Shown here piece after piece: positions 8,764 through 16,183 of a stretch of 64,000 nucleotides of DNA. The notes under the pieces were generated by a model. The model saw only the letters and a program-made list of their open reading frames with translations, did not search any database and had not been told where the DNA came from. The stretch lies in the NCBI RefSeq assembly GCF_030503595.1, contig NZ_CP129966.1:1860001-1924000 (forward strand). The letters run 5' to 3'. This DNA comes from Corynebacterium sp. P4-C1. Its GTDB lineage: Bacteria > Actinomycetota > Actinomycetes > Mycobacteriales > Mycobacteriaceae. A program made the position numbers and the translations under genes. Every line of letters starts with the position of its first letter. Position 1 is the first letter of the stretch.

Positions 8764-9068
8764 GATGTTATTGTCCAACAGCTCACATTCCTGTGCGCGA
8801 TGCCCCCCGCTTAGGGGAAGCAAAAGGAACCTCGCATGAGCGGCCGGGGGACGTTCACACAACCCCCGCGTAAAGAGAAGCTCGCCTAAGTAAAGGCAGC
8901 TTAATGGCGAGAACAGTGTCCGATAGTGGGGATCGACCCACACTCTTTTGGGGGTGGCTCGGCTGTAGTTTCAAGGCGCTTAAATGGGAGGTTGATGAGT
9001 TGGGGCAAGACACGGCGCTACTCCGATACGCTGAATTAAGGAACCGCCGACGAAACAGAGGAGAAGCA
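8764..9068. promoter_or_regulatory. Divergent trmB-pck control region
   Basis: About 305 bases without a gene. It must hold both promoters and contains several short inverted repeats: CCCC-GCTTA-GGGG near 8808-8820 and GTGGG-N6-CCCAC at 8926-8941. A good ribosome binding site (GAGGAGA at 9057-9063) serves pck. I could not assign a convincing -35/-10 pair or a known regulator site. Confidence 0.4.
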
Positions 9069-10883
9069 ATGACCGCTGCAGTGAAGGGGTTGGAGGGGCA
9101 GGCCCCCACCGAGAACGAGCAGTTGATCGAGTGGATCAACGAAGCAGTCGAGTTGTTCCAGCCGGACAAGGTGGTCTTCGCTGACGGCTCCCAGGAAGAG
9201 TGGGACCGTCTCGCCGCCGAGCTGGTGGAGAAGGGCACGCTGATCAAGCTCAACGAGGAGAAGCGTCCGAACAGCTTCCTCGCCCGCTCCCACCCGTCCG
9301 ATGTGGCGCGTGTGGAATCCCGCACCTTCATCGCCACCGAGACCGCCGACGGCGCCGGCCCCACCAATAACTGGGTCGCCCCGGACGAGCTCAAAGCCGA
9401 GATGACCGAGCGCTTCCGTGGTGCGATGAAGGGCCGCACCATGTACGTCGTGCCGTTCTGCATGGGCCCGATCTCCGACCCGGATCCGAAGCTTGGTGTG
9501 CAGCTGACGGATTCCGCTTACGTGGTCATGTCCATGCGCATCATGACGCGCATGGGCCAGGAGGCCCTGGACAAGATCGGCAAAGACGGCGATTTTGTGC
9601 ACTGCCTGCACTCCGTCGGCGCGCCGCTCGAGCCGGGCGAGGAAGATGTCGCGTGGCCGTGCAACGACACCAAGTACATCTCCCAGTTCCCGGAGACCAA
9701 GGAGATCTGGTCCTACGGCTCCGGCTACGGCGGCAACGCCATCCTGGCGAAGAAGTGCTACGCCCTGCGCATCGCGTCCGTGATGGCGAAGGAAGAGGGC
9801 TGGATGGCCGAGCACATGCTCATCCTCAAGCTCATCGACCCAGAGGGCAAGGCTTACCACGTCACCGGTGCTTTCCCGTCCGCCTGCGGCAAGACCAACC
9901 TGGCCATGATCACCCCGACCATCCCGGGCTGGAAGGCCGAGGTCGTCGGCGACGACATCGCGTGGCTGAAGCTGCGCGACGACGGCCTGTACGCGGTCAA
10001 CCCGGAGAACGGTTTCTTCGGTGTCGCACCGGGCACGAACTACGCCTCCAACCCGAACGCGATGCGTTCCATGGAGCCGGGTAACACCCTGTTCACCAAC
10101 GTCGCGCTCACCGACGACGGCGATGTCTGGTGGGAAGGCATGGACGGCGAGACGCCGGAGCACCTCATCGACTGGCAGGGCAACGACTGGACTCCGGAGG
10201 CCACGACTCCGGCGGCCCACCCGAACTCCCGCTACTGCGTTCCCATTACCCAGTGCCCGTCTGCGGCTGAGGAATTCGACGACTGGCGCGGCGTGAAGGT
10301 CGACGCGATCCTCTTTGGCGGCCGCCGCCCGTCCACCATCCCGCTGGTCACCGAGGCCCGCGACTGGAACCACGGCACCATGATCGGCTCCCTGCTCTCT
10401 TCCGGCCAGACCGCCGCATCCCTGGAGGCGAAGGTCGGTTCCCTGCGCCACGACCCGATGGCGATGCTTCCGTTCATCGGCTACAACGTGGGCGACTACT
10501 TCCAGAACTGGATCGACCGCGGCAATGAAGGCGGCGACCGCATGCCGTCGATCTTCCTGGTCAACTGGTTCCGCCGCGGCGATGACGGCCGCTTCCTGTG
10601 GCCGGGCTTCGGCGAGAACTCCCGCGTGCTCAAGTGGGTCGTCGACCGCATTGAGGGCCGCGTCGAGGCCGACGAGACAGTCGCCGGCAATGTCGCCCGC
10701 GCCGAGGACCTCGACCTCGAAGGCCTGGACACGCCGATCGAGGACGTCCGCGAAGCACTCGCCGTGAACCCGGAGGAATTCGCCGCCGACTTCGAGGAGG
10801 GCAAGGAGTACCTGGGCACTCTCGGCGACCGCGTCCCGCAGGAGATCTTCGACGAGCTGGAGAAGTCCCGCTCGATGATCTAA
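9069..10883 (+). CDS. pck: Phosphoenolpyruvate carboxykinase (GTP)
   Basis: The 604-residue protein is the GTP-dependent type: it has the kinase-1a P-loop [12 protein letters not shown] near residue 270, [22 protein letters not shown] and [18 protein letters not shown]. The enzyme converts oxaloacetate and GTP to phosphoenolpyruvate, CO2 and GDP in gluconeogenesis. I start at the ATG at 9069, which follows a clear AGAGGAGA site; the frame is open further upstream but those codons are leader. It converges with the methyltransferase gene, the two stop codons being only seven bases apart. Confidence 0.97.
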   Translation: MTAAVKGLEGQAPTENEQLIEWINEAVELFQPDKVVFADGSQEEWDRLAAELVEKGTLIKLNEEKRPNSFLARSHPSDVARVESRTFIATETADGAGPTNNWVAPDELKAEMTERFRGAMKGRTMYVVPFCMGPISDPDPKLGVQLTDSAYVVMSMRIMTRMGQEALDKIGKDGDFVHCLHSVGAPLEPGEEDVAWPCNDTKYISQFPETKEIWSYGSGYGGNAILAKKCYALRIASVMAKEEGWMAEHMLILKLIDPEGKAYHVTGAFPSACGKTNLAMITPTIPGWKAEVVGDDIAWLKLRDDGLYAVNPENGFFGVAPGTNYASNPNAMRSMEPGNTLFTNVALTDDGDVWWEGMDGETPEHLIDWQGNDWTPEATTPAAHPNSRYCVPITQCPSAAEEFDDWRGVKVDAILFGGRRPSTIPLVTEARDWNHGTMIGSLLSSGQTAASLEAKVGSLRHDPMAMLPFIGYNVGDYFQNWIDRGNEGGDRMPSIFLVNWFRRGDDGRFLWPGFGENSRVLKWVVDRIEGRVEADETVAGNVARAEDLDLEGLDTPIEDVREALAVNPEEFAADFEEGKEYLGTLGDRVPQEIFDELEKSRSMI

Positions 10884-10890
10884 CCGAGTC

Positions 10891-11655
10891 TCACGCCTGG
10901 AGAACCAGCACCAGGTTCGACACCGCGAACTCCCGCAGCACCGGCACCGAAGTGAGCCACCAGGCCCACCCCGGGTGGTAGCGGGGGAACGCGGTGATTT
11001 TTGTCGCGCCGGCTTTTTCCGCGTTGTCCGCCCAGTCCAGACCCCATTTCGCGGAGACCGCGAACAGCGATTCGCCCCACACATTCTTCGGCGGACGCCC
11101 GTGAATGCGCTCATAGCGCCGCCGCGCGAAATCGCCGCCAACATAGTGCGGCCACAGGCCCGTCTCGTGCCCGCCGAAGGGCCCGAGCCACACGGTGTAG
11201 CTGACCACCACGAGCCCCCCGGGGGCGGTGACGCGCAGCATTTCGTCGCACAATGCCTGCGGGTCCGCCACATGCTCGACCACATTCGACGAGTACGTCA
11301 CATCGAACGCGCCATCTGTGAAGGGCAGCGCTGAGCCGTCGCCGCGCACTGCGCCGTAACCGCTCAAACCAGCCGCCGACATTTCGCTTATCGACGGTTC
11401 CAGCCCCACATACCAGCTATCCCCGAACGCCTCCGCGAAATAGCCTGGCCCTCCGCCGACATCCAAGATCCGTTTGTCGGTGAGGCCGGTGCGGGTGATG
11501 TCGCGGCTTAGCGCGTCGATAAGCGCATGCGTGTCTTCCGCGAGCTCGCGGTAGAAGATGTCCGGGCGTGTCTGCTCGAGGCGAAACGACCGCAACAGAT
11601 CCACCGCGCGCTCCAACGTGGCTAAGTTGCGCGTGCGTTCCAGCCGGATGTCCAT
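10891..11655 (-). CDS. mtrP: Class I SAM methyltransferase, MtrP-like
   Basis: The 254-residue protein has the SAM-binding motif ILDVGGGPGYFAEAFG near residue 70 and motif VTYSSNVVEHVADP. It lies between pck and the glycosyltransferase/TmaT/AftD genes. In C. glutamicum the gene at this place (next to pck) is mtrP, reported to be needed for acetylation and transport of trehalose mycolates; the match here is by family and position. The start at 11655 (MDIRLERTRN) leaves only 40 bases to the divergent glycosyltransferase gene. Whether it methylates a lipid is unknown. Confidence 0.72.
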   Translation of the reverse strand: MDIRLERTRNLATLERAVDLLRSFRLEQTRPDIFYRELAEDTHALIDALSRDITRTGLTDKRILDVGGGPGYFAEAFGDSWYVGLEPSISEMSAAGLSGYGAVRGDGSALPFTDGAFDVTYSSNVVEHVADPQALCDEMLRVTAPGGLVVVSYTVWLGPFGGHETGLWPHYVGGDFARRRYERIHGRPPKNVWGESLFAVSAKWGLDWADNAEKAGATKITAFPRYHPGWAWWLTSVPVLREFAVSNLVLVLQA

Positions 11656-11695
11656 TCCAGTGACACTAACACCTGCCCGCGTAAGATCAGCCGGG

Positions 11696-12766
11696 ATGAA
11701 GATCCTCTTGCTGTGCTGGCGCGACACCACCCACCCTCAAGGCGGTGGCAGCGAACGCTACCTAGAGCGCGTCGGCGCGTACTTGGCCAGTCAGGGGCAC
11801 GAGGTGATCTACCGCAGCGCCAGCCACACAGACGCGCCGCACCGCTCGCTTCGCGACGGCATCCGTTTCCAACGCTTCGGCGGCAAATACACGGTCTATC
11901 TGCGTGCTCCTTTCGCGGTGTGGGGGAGTGGGGCGGACGTGGTCGTCGATACGCAAAACGGAATTCCGTTCTTCGCGCGGCTATTCACGCGCAGACCCGT
12001 CGTGCTGCTCACCCACCATTGCCACAAGGAGCAATGGCCCGTCGCTGGCCCCGTGATCGGGCGATTGGGCTGGTTCCTTGAGTCGAAGCTGGCGCCCTGG
12101 GTGTACCGCGGTGCGCAATACGTGACTGTGTCGGAAGCGTCGCGTGCGGACTTAGTCGCGCTCGGCGTGAACCGCGACGACATCGCAATCATTGAAAACG
12201 GCGTCGACCCCGTCCCCGCCGACCTTCCTGCTTTGCAGCCCGACGGCAAAACTCACCTCGTCGTGCTGTCACGCCTTGTGCCGCACAAGCGCATCGAGCA
12301 GGCCATCGATACCGTCCGCGACCTGCCCGGCGTCGTGCTCGATATCGTCGGTTCCGGCTGGTGGGAGGATCAGCTACGCACGTATGCTGCCGACCTCGGT
12401 GACCGCGTGATCTTCCACGGCCACGTCGGCGACGACCTCAAACACGCCCTGCTCGCCCGGTCCGACCTGCACCTCATGCCGTCAGCGAAGGAAGGGTGGG
12501 GCATTGCCGTCGTCGAGGCCGGCCAGCACGGCGTGCCTACCGTGGGCTACCGCGAAGCTGGCGGCCTGCGCGATTCCATCGTCGACGGCGAGACCGGCAT
12601 CCTCGTCGACGACGAAGCCGAGTTCCGCGCTGCCGTCCGTGCCCTCGTCGAGGACGCTGCCCGCCGCGCATCGCTTGGCGACGCGGCCCGTTCCCGCGCC
12701 GCCCACTACTCCTGGCCGGAAACCGGCCGGAAATTCGCCTCACTGCTTCGCCGAGTCGTCGGCTAG
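11696..12766 (+). CDS. GT4-family glycosyltransferase
   Basis: The 356-residue protein has the GT-B fold of family GT4: N-terminal MKILLLCWRDTTHPQGGGSE with the glycine-rich acceptor loop, LVVLSRLVPHKRIEQAI, and the donor-binding EX7E motif in EGWGIAVVEAGQHG. Enzymes of this family transfer sugars from nucleotide donors with retention. Its place among arabinogalactan and mycolate genes suggests an envelope glycan or glycolipid substrate, but nothing shows the acceptor. The start at 11696 matches the family N-terminus; sequence upstream in the same frame is antisense to the methyltransferase. Confidence 0.82.
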   Translation: MKILLLCWRDTTHPQGGGSERYLERVGAYLASQGHEVIYRSASHTDAPHRSLRDGIRFQRFGGKYTVYLRAPFAVWGSGADVVVDTQNGIPFFARLFTRRPVVLLTHHCHKEQWPVAGPVIGRLGWFLESKLAPWVYRGAQYVTVSEASRADLVALGVNRDDIAIIENGVDPVPADLPALQPDGKTHLVVLSRLVPHKRIEQAIDTVRDLPGVVLDIVGSGWWEDQLRTYAADLGDRVIFHGHVGDDLKHALLARSDLHLMPSAKEGWGIAVVEAGQHGVPTVGYREAGGLRDSIVDGETGILVDDEAEFRAAVRALVEDAARRASLGDAARSRAAHYSWPETGRKFASLLRRVVG

Positions 12767-12770
12767 CCAG

Positions 12771-12859
12771 GATGTTAACCCCAAAACTTAGTTTCCCCAG
12801 GTCGGCAAAAATGACTCTCAAACCGCGACCTGGGGTAACTAAGTTTTAGGGTTCACATC
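12771..12859. repeat. 34-bp inverted repeat with 21-nt loop between convergent genes
   Basis: Arms 12771-12804 and 12826-12859 match at 31 of 34 positions (my hand alignment). The arms include CCCCAAAACTTAGT on one side and its complement on the other. The repeat starts four bases after the glycosyltransferase stop codon and its right arm carries the stop codon of the membrane protein on the other strand. It could terminate transcription both ways; it lacks a clean T-tract and is longer than a normal terminator, so a dispersed repeat of REP or MITE type is also possible. Confidence 0.75.
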
Positions 12860-14378
12860 TGCGGTGATCTGCGGTGCCGGTGCGCGAAGAACGGTGCGCG
12901 AAGAACGGCGCGAACGCGAAAAGCGGCAGCAGGAACCACAACACCAACAGCGCGATGCCGGTGCGGGGCAGAGCGCGGGCGGGGTAGCCGGTGTCCTCGA
13001 CCGTGCCGTCGGGGTGCACGACGAGCGCGACCTGGGGGTTCGAATAATAAAGCTGTACCGAAAAGTCCGCATCGGAGGGGAGCTCCGGGCGGGGCGTAGT
13101 GCCGAAGATGTCCTGCGCGACTCGCCAGCGCGGGGAGGGCGCGTCGACTGTCACGCCGTCGACGACGAGCTCGCCGGACTCGACGACGTTCATGGCTTTG
13201 GTTGCGGGATCGACGATGGGGGCGCCGTCGGGGCGGGTGAGGAGGTAAGGGCGGCCGTCGAAAAACACGTCGCGCCCCTGATGGTCAATGCTGGGGACGG
13301 CTACGTGCATAGGTGCCAGGGCGGCGACGGCTCGCGGCGCGTCGGGGACTTGAGCCAAGGCGAGAAGAAGAGCCACGATGGGCAGGCGCGGGTCGACGCG
13401 GTCGAGGCGGCCGACGGCGACTACGAATGCCGGCAGGGCTAATGCGACGAATTTCTGGGCGTCGCGGAATAGTCCCGCGCCGGGGACGGTGGACACGAAC
13501 CAGGCCATCAGCCCGGGCAGGAGCCACGAGACGAGCGGGACGGCGAAACCGATGCCGGCCAGAACCAGTAGGGGGCGCGGAATGTGGCGCCAGGCTAAAC
13601 ACAGGACCGCGAACAGCACGATTCCGGCGAGAGCGAAGCCGGCGGAACGGGAGGCGGGGACGGCAGAGGCATTCCAGATCCCGCCCAGGCCGACTAAGGA
13701 ACCGAGAGTCCCCGCGTGGGTTTCCGCGCGCGGTGCGAACGTGGAGGCAGACTCAGCAGTCGCGGTGCCGCTGCCCAGTCCACCCAGCAGCGCAGGGAAT
13801 AGCCACGGCGCGCAGCAGGCGAGGGAGAAGAGGGGGAGGTGGGGGCGGCGGGACGTCGATAAGCCTGTGAGCAGTGAGAAAAGCCCGCCTGTCGGTGTCA
13901 GTGATGCCCCCCAGACCGCAAGCAACTGCCCCGGTCCGCGGCACAGCGCGACGGCGGGGAGCAGCCACGCGGCGGCGGCCAGCGACCACTGGCCCTGCAG
14001 CATGCGCTCCACGACGAACGGGTTCCACACCGCGACCGCCATCGCAGCTGCTTTCGTCCACGGGTGCGTGCCCACCCGCGCGGCGACCCACGCTGCCGCG
14101 CTCGCCGAGGCGACCATGAAGAGAGCGACGAACCAGGTCGCGGGCATGAGCGTGCCGACGACCGCCAGCACCCCGTCCTGCGGCGCACTCCGCGCCGGGA
14201 GATCTCCGAAGCCCAGGGAGGCATGAGTGAGCGCCGGGTGCGGCAGGACCATCATGTCGCGCAGGGCGAACGCGGCGCCCGGCGAGACGAAAGCGAGCAG
14301 GAACGGCCAGGTCAGCGCGCCGACGAGGAACACGCCCCACGCGGTGAGCGCGGTGCGGGCGGCATTAGCGCCGCGCAA
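12846..14378 (-). CDS. Polytopic membrane protein of the arabinogalactan/mycolate locus
   Basis: I do not recognise a named family. The 510-residue protein has about ten hydrophobic segments across residues 1-330, a hydrophilic extracellular-like domain near residues 345-460 and a last membrane segment before a basic tail. This layout (GT-C-like helices plus a soluble domain) is reminiscent of polyprenyl-linked sugar transferases or their accessory proteins. It overlaps the DUF3068 gene upstream by 14 bases, so the two are one operon. The final residues (RRCEP) and stop codon lie inside the 34-bp inverted repeat, which suggests that the repeat defined the present C-terminus. Confidence 0.7.
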   Translation of the reverse strand: MRGANAARTALTAWGVFLVGALTWPFLLAFVSPGAAFALRDMMVLPHPALTHASLGFGDLPARSAPQDGVLAVVGTLMPATWFVALFMVASASAAAWVAARVGTHPWTKAAAMAVAVWNPFVVERMLQGQWSLAAAAWLLPAVALCRGPGQLLAVWGASLTPTGGLFSLLTGLSTSRRPHLPLFSLACCAPWLFPALLGGLGSGTATAESASTFAPRAETHAGTLGSLVGLGGIWNASAVPASRSAGFALAGIVLFAVLCLAWRHIPRPLLVLAGIGFAVPLVSWLLPGLMAWFVSTVPGAGLFRDAQKFVALALPAFVVAVGRLDRVDPRLPIVALLLALAQVPDAPRAVAALAPMHVAVPSIDHQGRDVFFDGRPYLLTRPDGAPIVDPATKAMNVVESGELVVDGVTVDAPSPRWRVAQDIFGTTPRPELPSDADFSVQLYYSNPQVALVVHPDGTVEDTGYPARALPRTGIALLVLWFLLPLFAFAPFFAHRSSRTGTADHRRCEP

Positions 14379-15015
14379 AGATCACCACTCCCGCGACCGC
14401 GGCGCAAAACGCGGTGAACTTTCCCAGCCACGCGAGGACCTGCAGGATCTTCAGCACACGGACCCGGTCGTGGGCGTGGGCGAGCTGGGCGGCGGCGGTG
14501 GCGTCGTCAAGCGTGTACGTGCCCTCAGGTGTCTCCCACGTCGCGCGGAGCAGCGTGCCGGTGCGGCGGTCCACCTCGAGGGTGCGCTCGGAGCGCTTTC
14601 CCCCGTCCGCACCGTCGAAAGTGCCGTGGTAGGTGTACGTGCGCAGGCCGTCGAGCTGGCTCGGGCCGACGTAGTCGACGGTGCCCTGCGTATCGCTGGC
14701 CGGATCGTAGAAGCGGAAGCTGCGCCGGTCCGGCTGGAACGGAAAAAGGAACACCAGGCCGCGCGACGTTTCGGCGGTGTAGCGGGAGATCTCGTCGCTG
14801 AATTCGCCGCCCGGCGAACGCACCGTGACGGCGGCGTCCTTCTTCGCGCCTCTGACCTCGATCTCCTGGGTGACGGGGCCACCGGGACCGTCCCAGGTCA
14901 ACGTGGTGATGCCGTTGTCCAGCGGTTTCATCGCCAACGTGATGGGCGGGGCGATCATCGTCCCCAGGGCCATGCCGATGATGAACACGGCGACGCACCA
15001 GTACAGCCGCTTCAT
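14365..15015 (-). CDS. DUF3068 (PorA-family annotated) membrane-anchored protein
   Basis: The 216-residue protein has an N-terminal membrane helix (CVAVFIIGMALGTMIAPP), a beta-rich outer domain with FRFYDPASDTQGTVDYVG and TYTYHGTF, and a C-terminal helix (FTAFCAAVAGVVIFARR). This arrangement and the motifs fit DUF3068, a family found in mycolic-acid bacteria and often labelled porin PorA family; its biochemical role is unknown. The ATG (complement of 15013-15015) overlaps the ATG of the divergent acyltransferase gene. Confidence 0.82.
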   Translation of the reverse strand: MKRLYWCVAVFIIGMALGTMIAPPITLAMKPLDNGITTLTWDGPGGPVTQEIEVRGAKKDAAVTVRSPGGEFSDEISRYTAETSRGLVFLFPFQPDRRSFRFYDPASDTQGTVDYVGPSQLDGLRTYTYHGTFDGADGGKRSERTLEVDRRTGTLLRATWETPEGTYTLDDATAAAQLAHAHDRVRVLKILQVLAWLGKFTAFCAAVAGVVIFARR

Positions 15016-16183
15016 GGCCCTCCTTTACACTTGCAGTATCTCGAACCCTAGCAAGCAGCACAGCACGATCCTTCCGGAACTCGAGGGCCTGCGCGCAGTC
15101 GCCGCCCTCGGGATCGTGGTCACGCACGTTTCCTTCCAGACAGGCATGGGCAGCGCGCTATTCGCCCGCTTCGACTATTTCGTCGCCGTCTTCTTCGCTC
15201 TGTCCGCATTCTTGCTGGCTAGAGGAGGTACGCAACGCTTATCGACGTACTTTCTCAACCGCTTCGCCCGCATCGCCCCCGCGTATCTGGTGTGCGTGTG
15301 CGCCATCATGGCGGCGCTGCCGAGCCTGGCGGACCTGAACCTGCGGCAGGCCCTGGCCAACCTGTTCCTGGTGCAGATTTACGTCCCTGACGGGCTCATC
15401 CCCGGGCTCACGCAGATGTGGTCGTTGTGCATCGAGGTGGCGTTCTACATCGTGCTGCCCGCATACCTGGTGCTGGGGCAGCGCGGGCGGGGGGTAGTCC
15501 TCGCCGCGGCCGTGCTCGCCGGGCTGGCCTGGCCGTGGCTGATCTCGGGTATTGACGAGGCCACGCAGGTGAACTGGCAGATCTTCCCGCCCTCCTACGC
15601 CCCCTGGTTCGCGGTGGGGCTGGGCTGCGCTGAGCTGGAACGCGCTGGGGTGCGGCTGGGCTTGCGTTTCAGTGGCCCGGCGCGGTGGGTGTTCCCGGTG
15701 CTGGCCCTCGGTGTCGCGTGGTTGGCCGGCCAAGAATGGGTGGGGCCGCGTGGACTGGCGCATCCGGACCCGGCGGAATTCAACGCCCGGATCATTCTGG
15801 GCACTGTTTTCGCGGCGCTGTTCCTCGTGCCTTTCGCACTGGCGCCTCAGAGCGACGGGGTGTTCGCTGCCCCGGCCATGCGGGCGCTGGGCCGGTGGTC
15901 CTACTCGATTTTCCTGTGGCATGTGGCGGTGTTGGAGATCGCTTTCCCGGTGCTCGGCGTGGATCTTTTCACCGGCAGGGGCACCGATTTCGTGCTGGTA
16001 CTCGCCTTCACTGTCGCGGTGTCGGCGGCGGTGAGCTACATCAGTTACGAGGTGGTCGAGGTCCCCGCCATGCGCTGGCTGCGAGGCAGCTCACCGCGAC
16101 ACAGCCTGCGACCGTCACCGCCACAGAGTCGCCCGCGTAATTCGCGGCCGGCCACGGAGCCCGCGCCAGCCACAGGCCCATGA
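15014..16183 (+). CDS. tmaT: Acyltransferase 3 family membrane protein, TmaT-like
   Basis: The 389-residue protein is a ten-helix acyltransferase-3 enzyme: LPELEGLRAVAALGIVVTHV at residues 20-40 holds the conserved histidine, followed by RFARIAPAYLVC and WSLCIEVAFYIVLPAYL. In C. glutamicum, TmaT in this gene neighbourhood acetylates trehalose mycolates before MmpL-mediated export. The only in-frame start codon upstream of the conserved part is the ATG at 15014, which overlaps the start codon of the divergent DUF3068 gene. The last 33 residues after AMRWLRG are a Pro/Arg/Ser tail encoded opposite the 3' end of aftD. The symbol is by synteny. Confidence 0.8.
   Translation: MALLYTCSISNPSKQHSTILPELEGLRAVAALGIVVTHVSFQTGMGSALFARFDYFVAVFFALSAFLLARGGTQRLSTYFLNRFARIAPAYLVCVCAIMAALPSLADLNLRQALANLFLVQIYVPDGLIPGLTQMWSLCIEVAFYIVLPAYLVLGQRGRGVVLAAAVLAGLAWPWLISGIDEATQVNWQIFPPSYAPWFAVGLGCAELERAGVRLGLRFSGPARWVFPVLALGVAWLAGQEWVGPRGLAHPDPAEFNARIILGTVFAALFLVPFALAPQSDGVFAAPAMRALGRWSYSIFLWHVAVLEIAFPVLGVDLFTGRGTDFVLVLAFTVAVSAAVSYISYEVVEVPAMRWLRGSSPRHSLRPSPPQSRPRNSRPATEPAPATGP

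Noticed and set aside
9036..11285. 749-codon minus-strand frame over pck
   Set aside because: Antisense shadow of a strongly supported pck gene; crosses the real methyltransferase gene in another frame.
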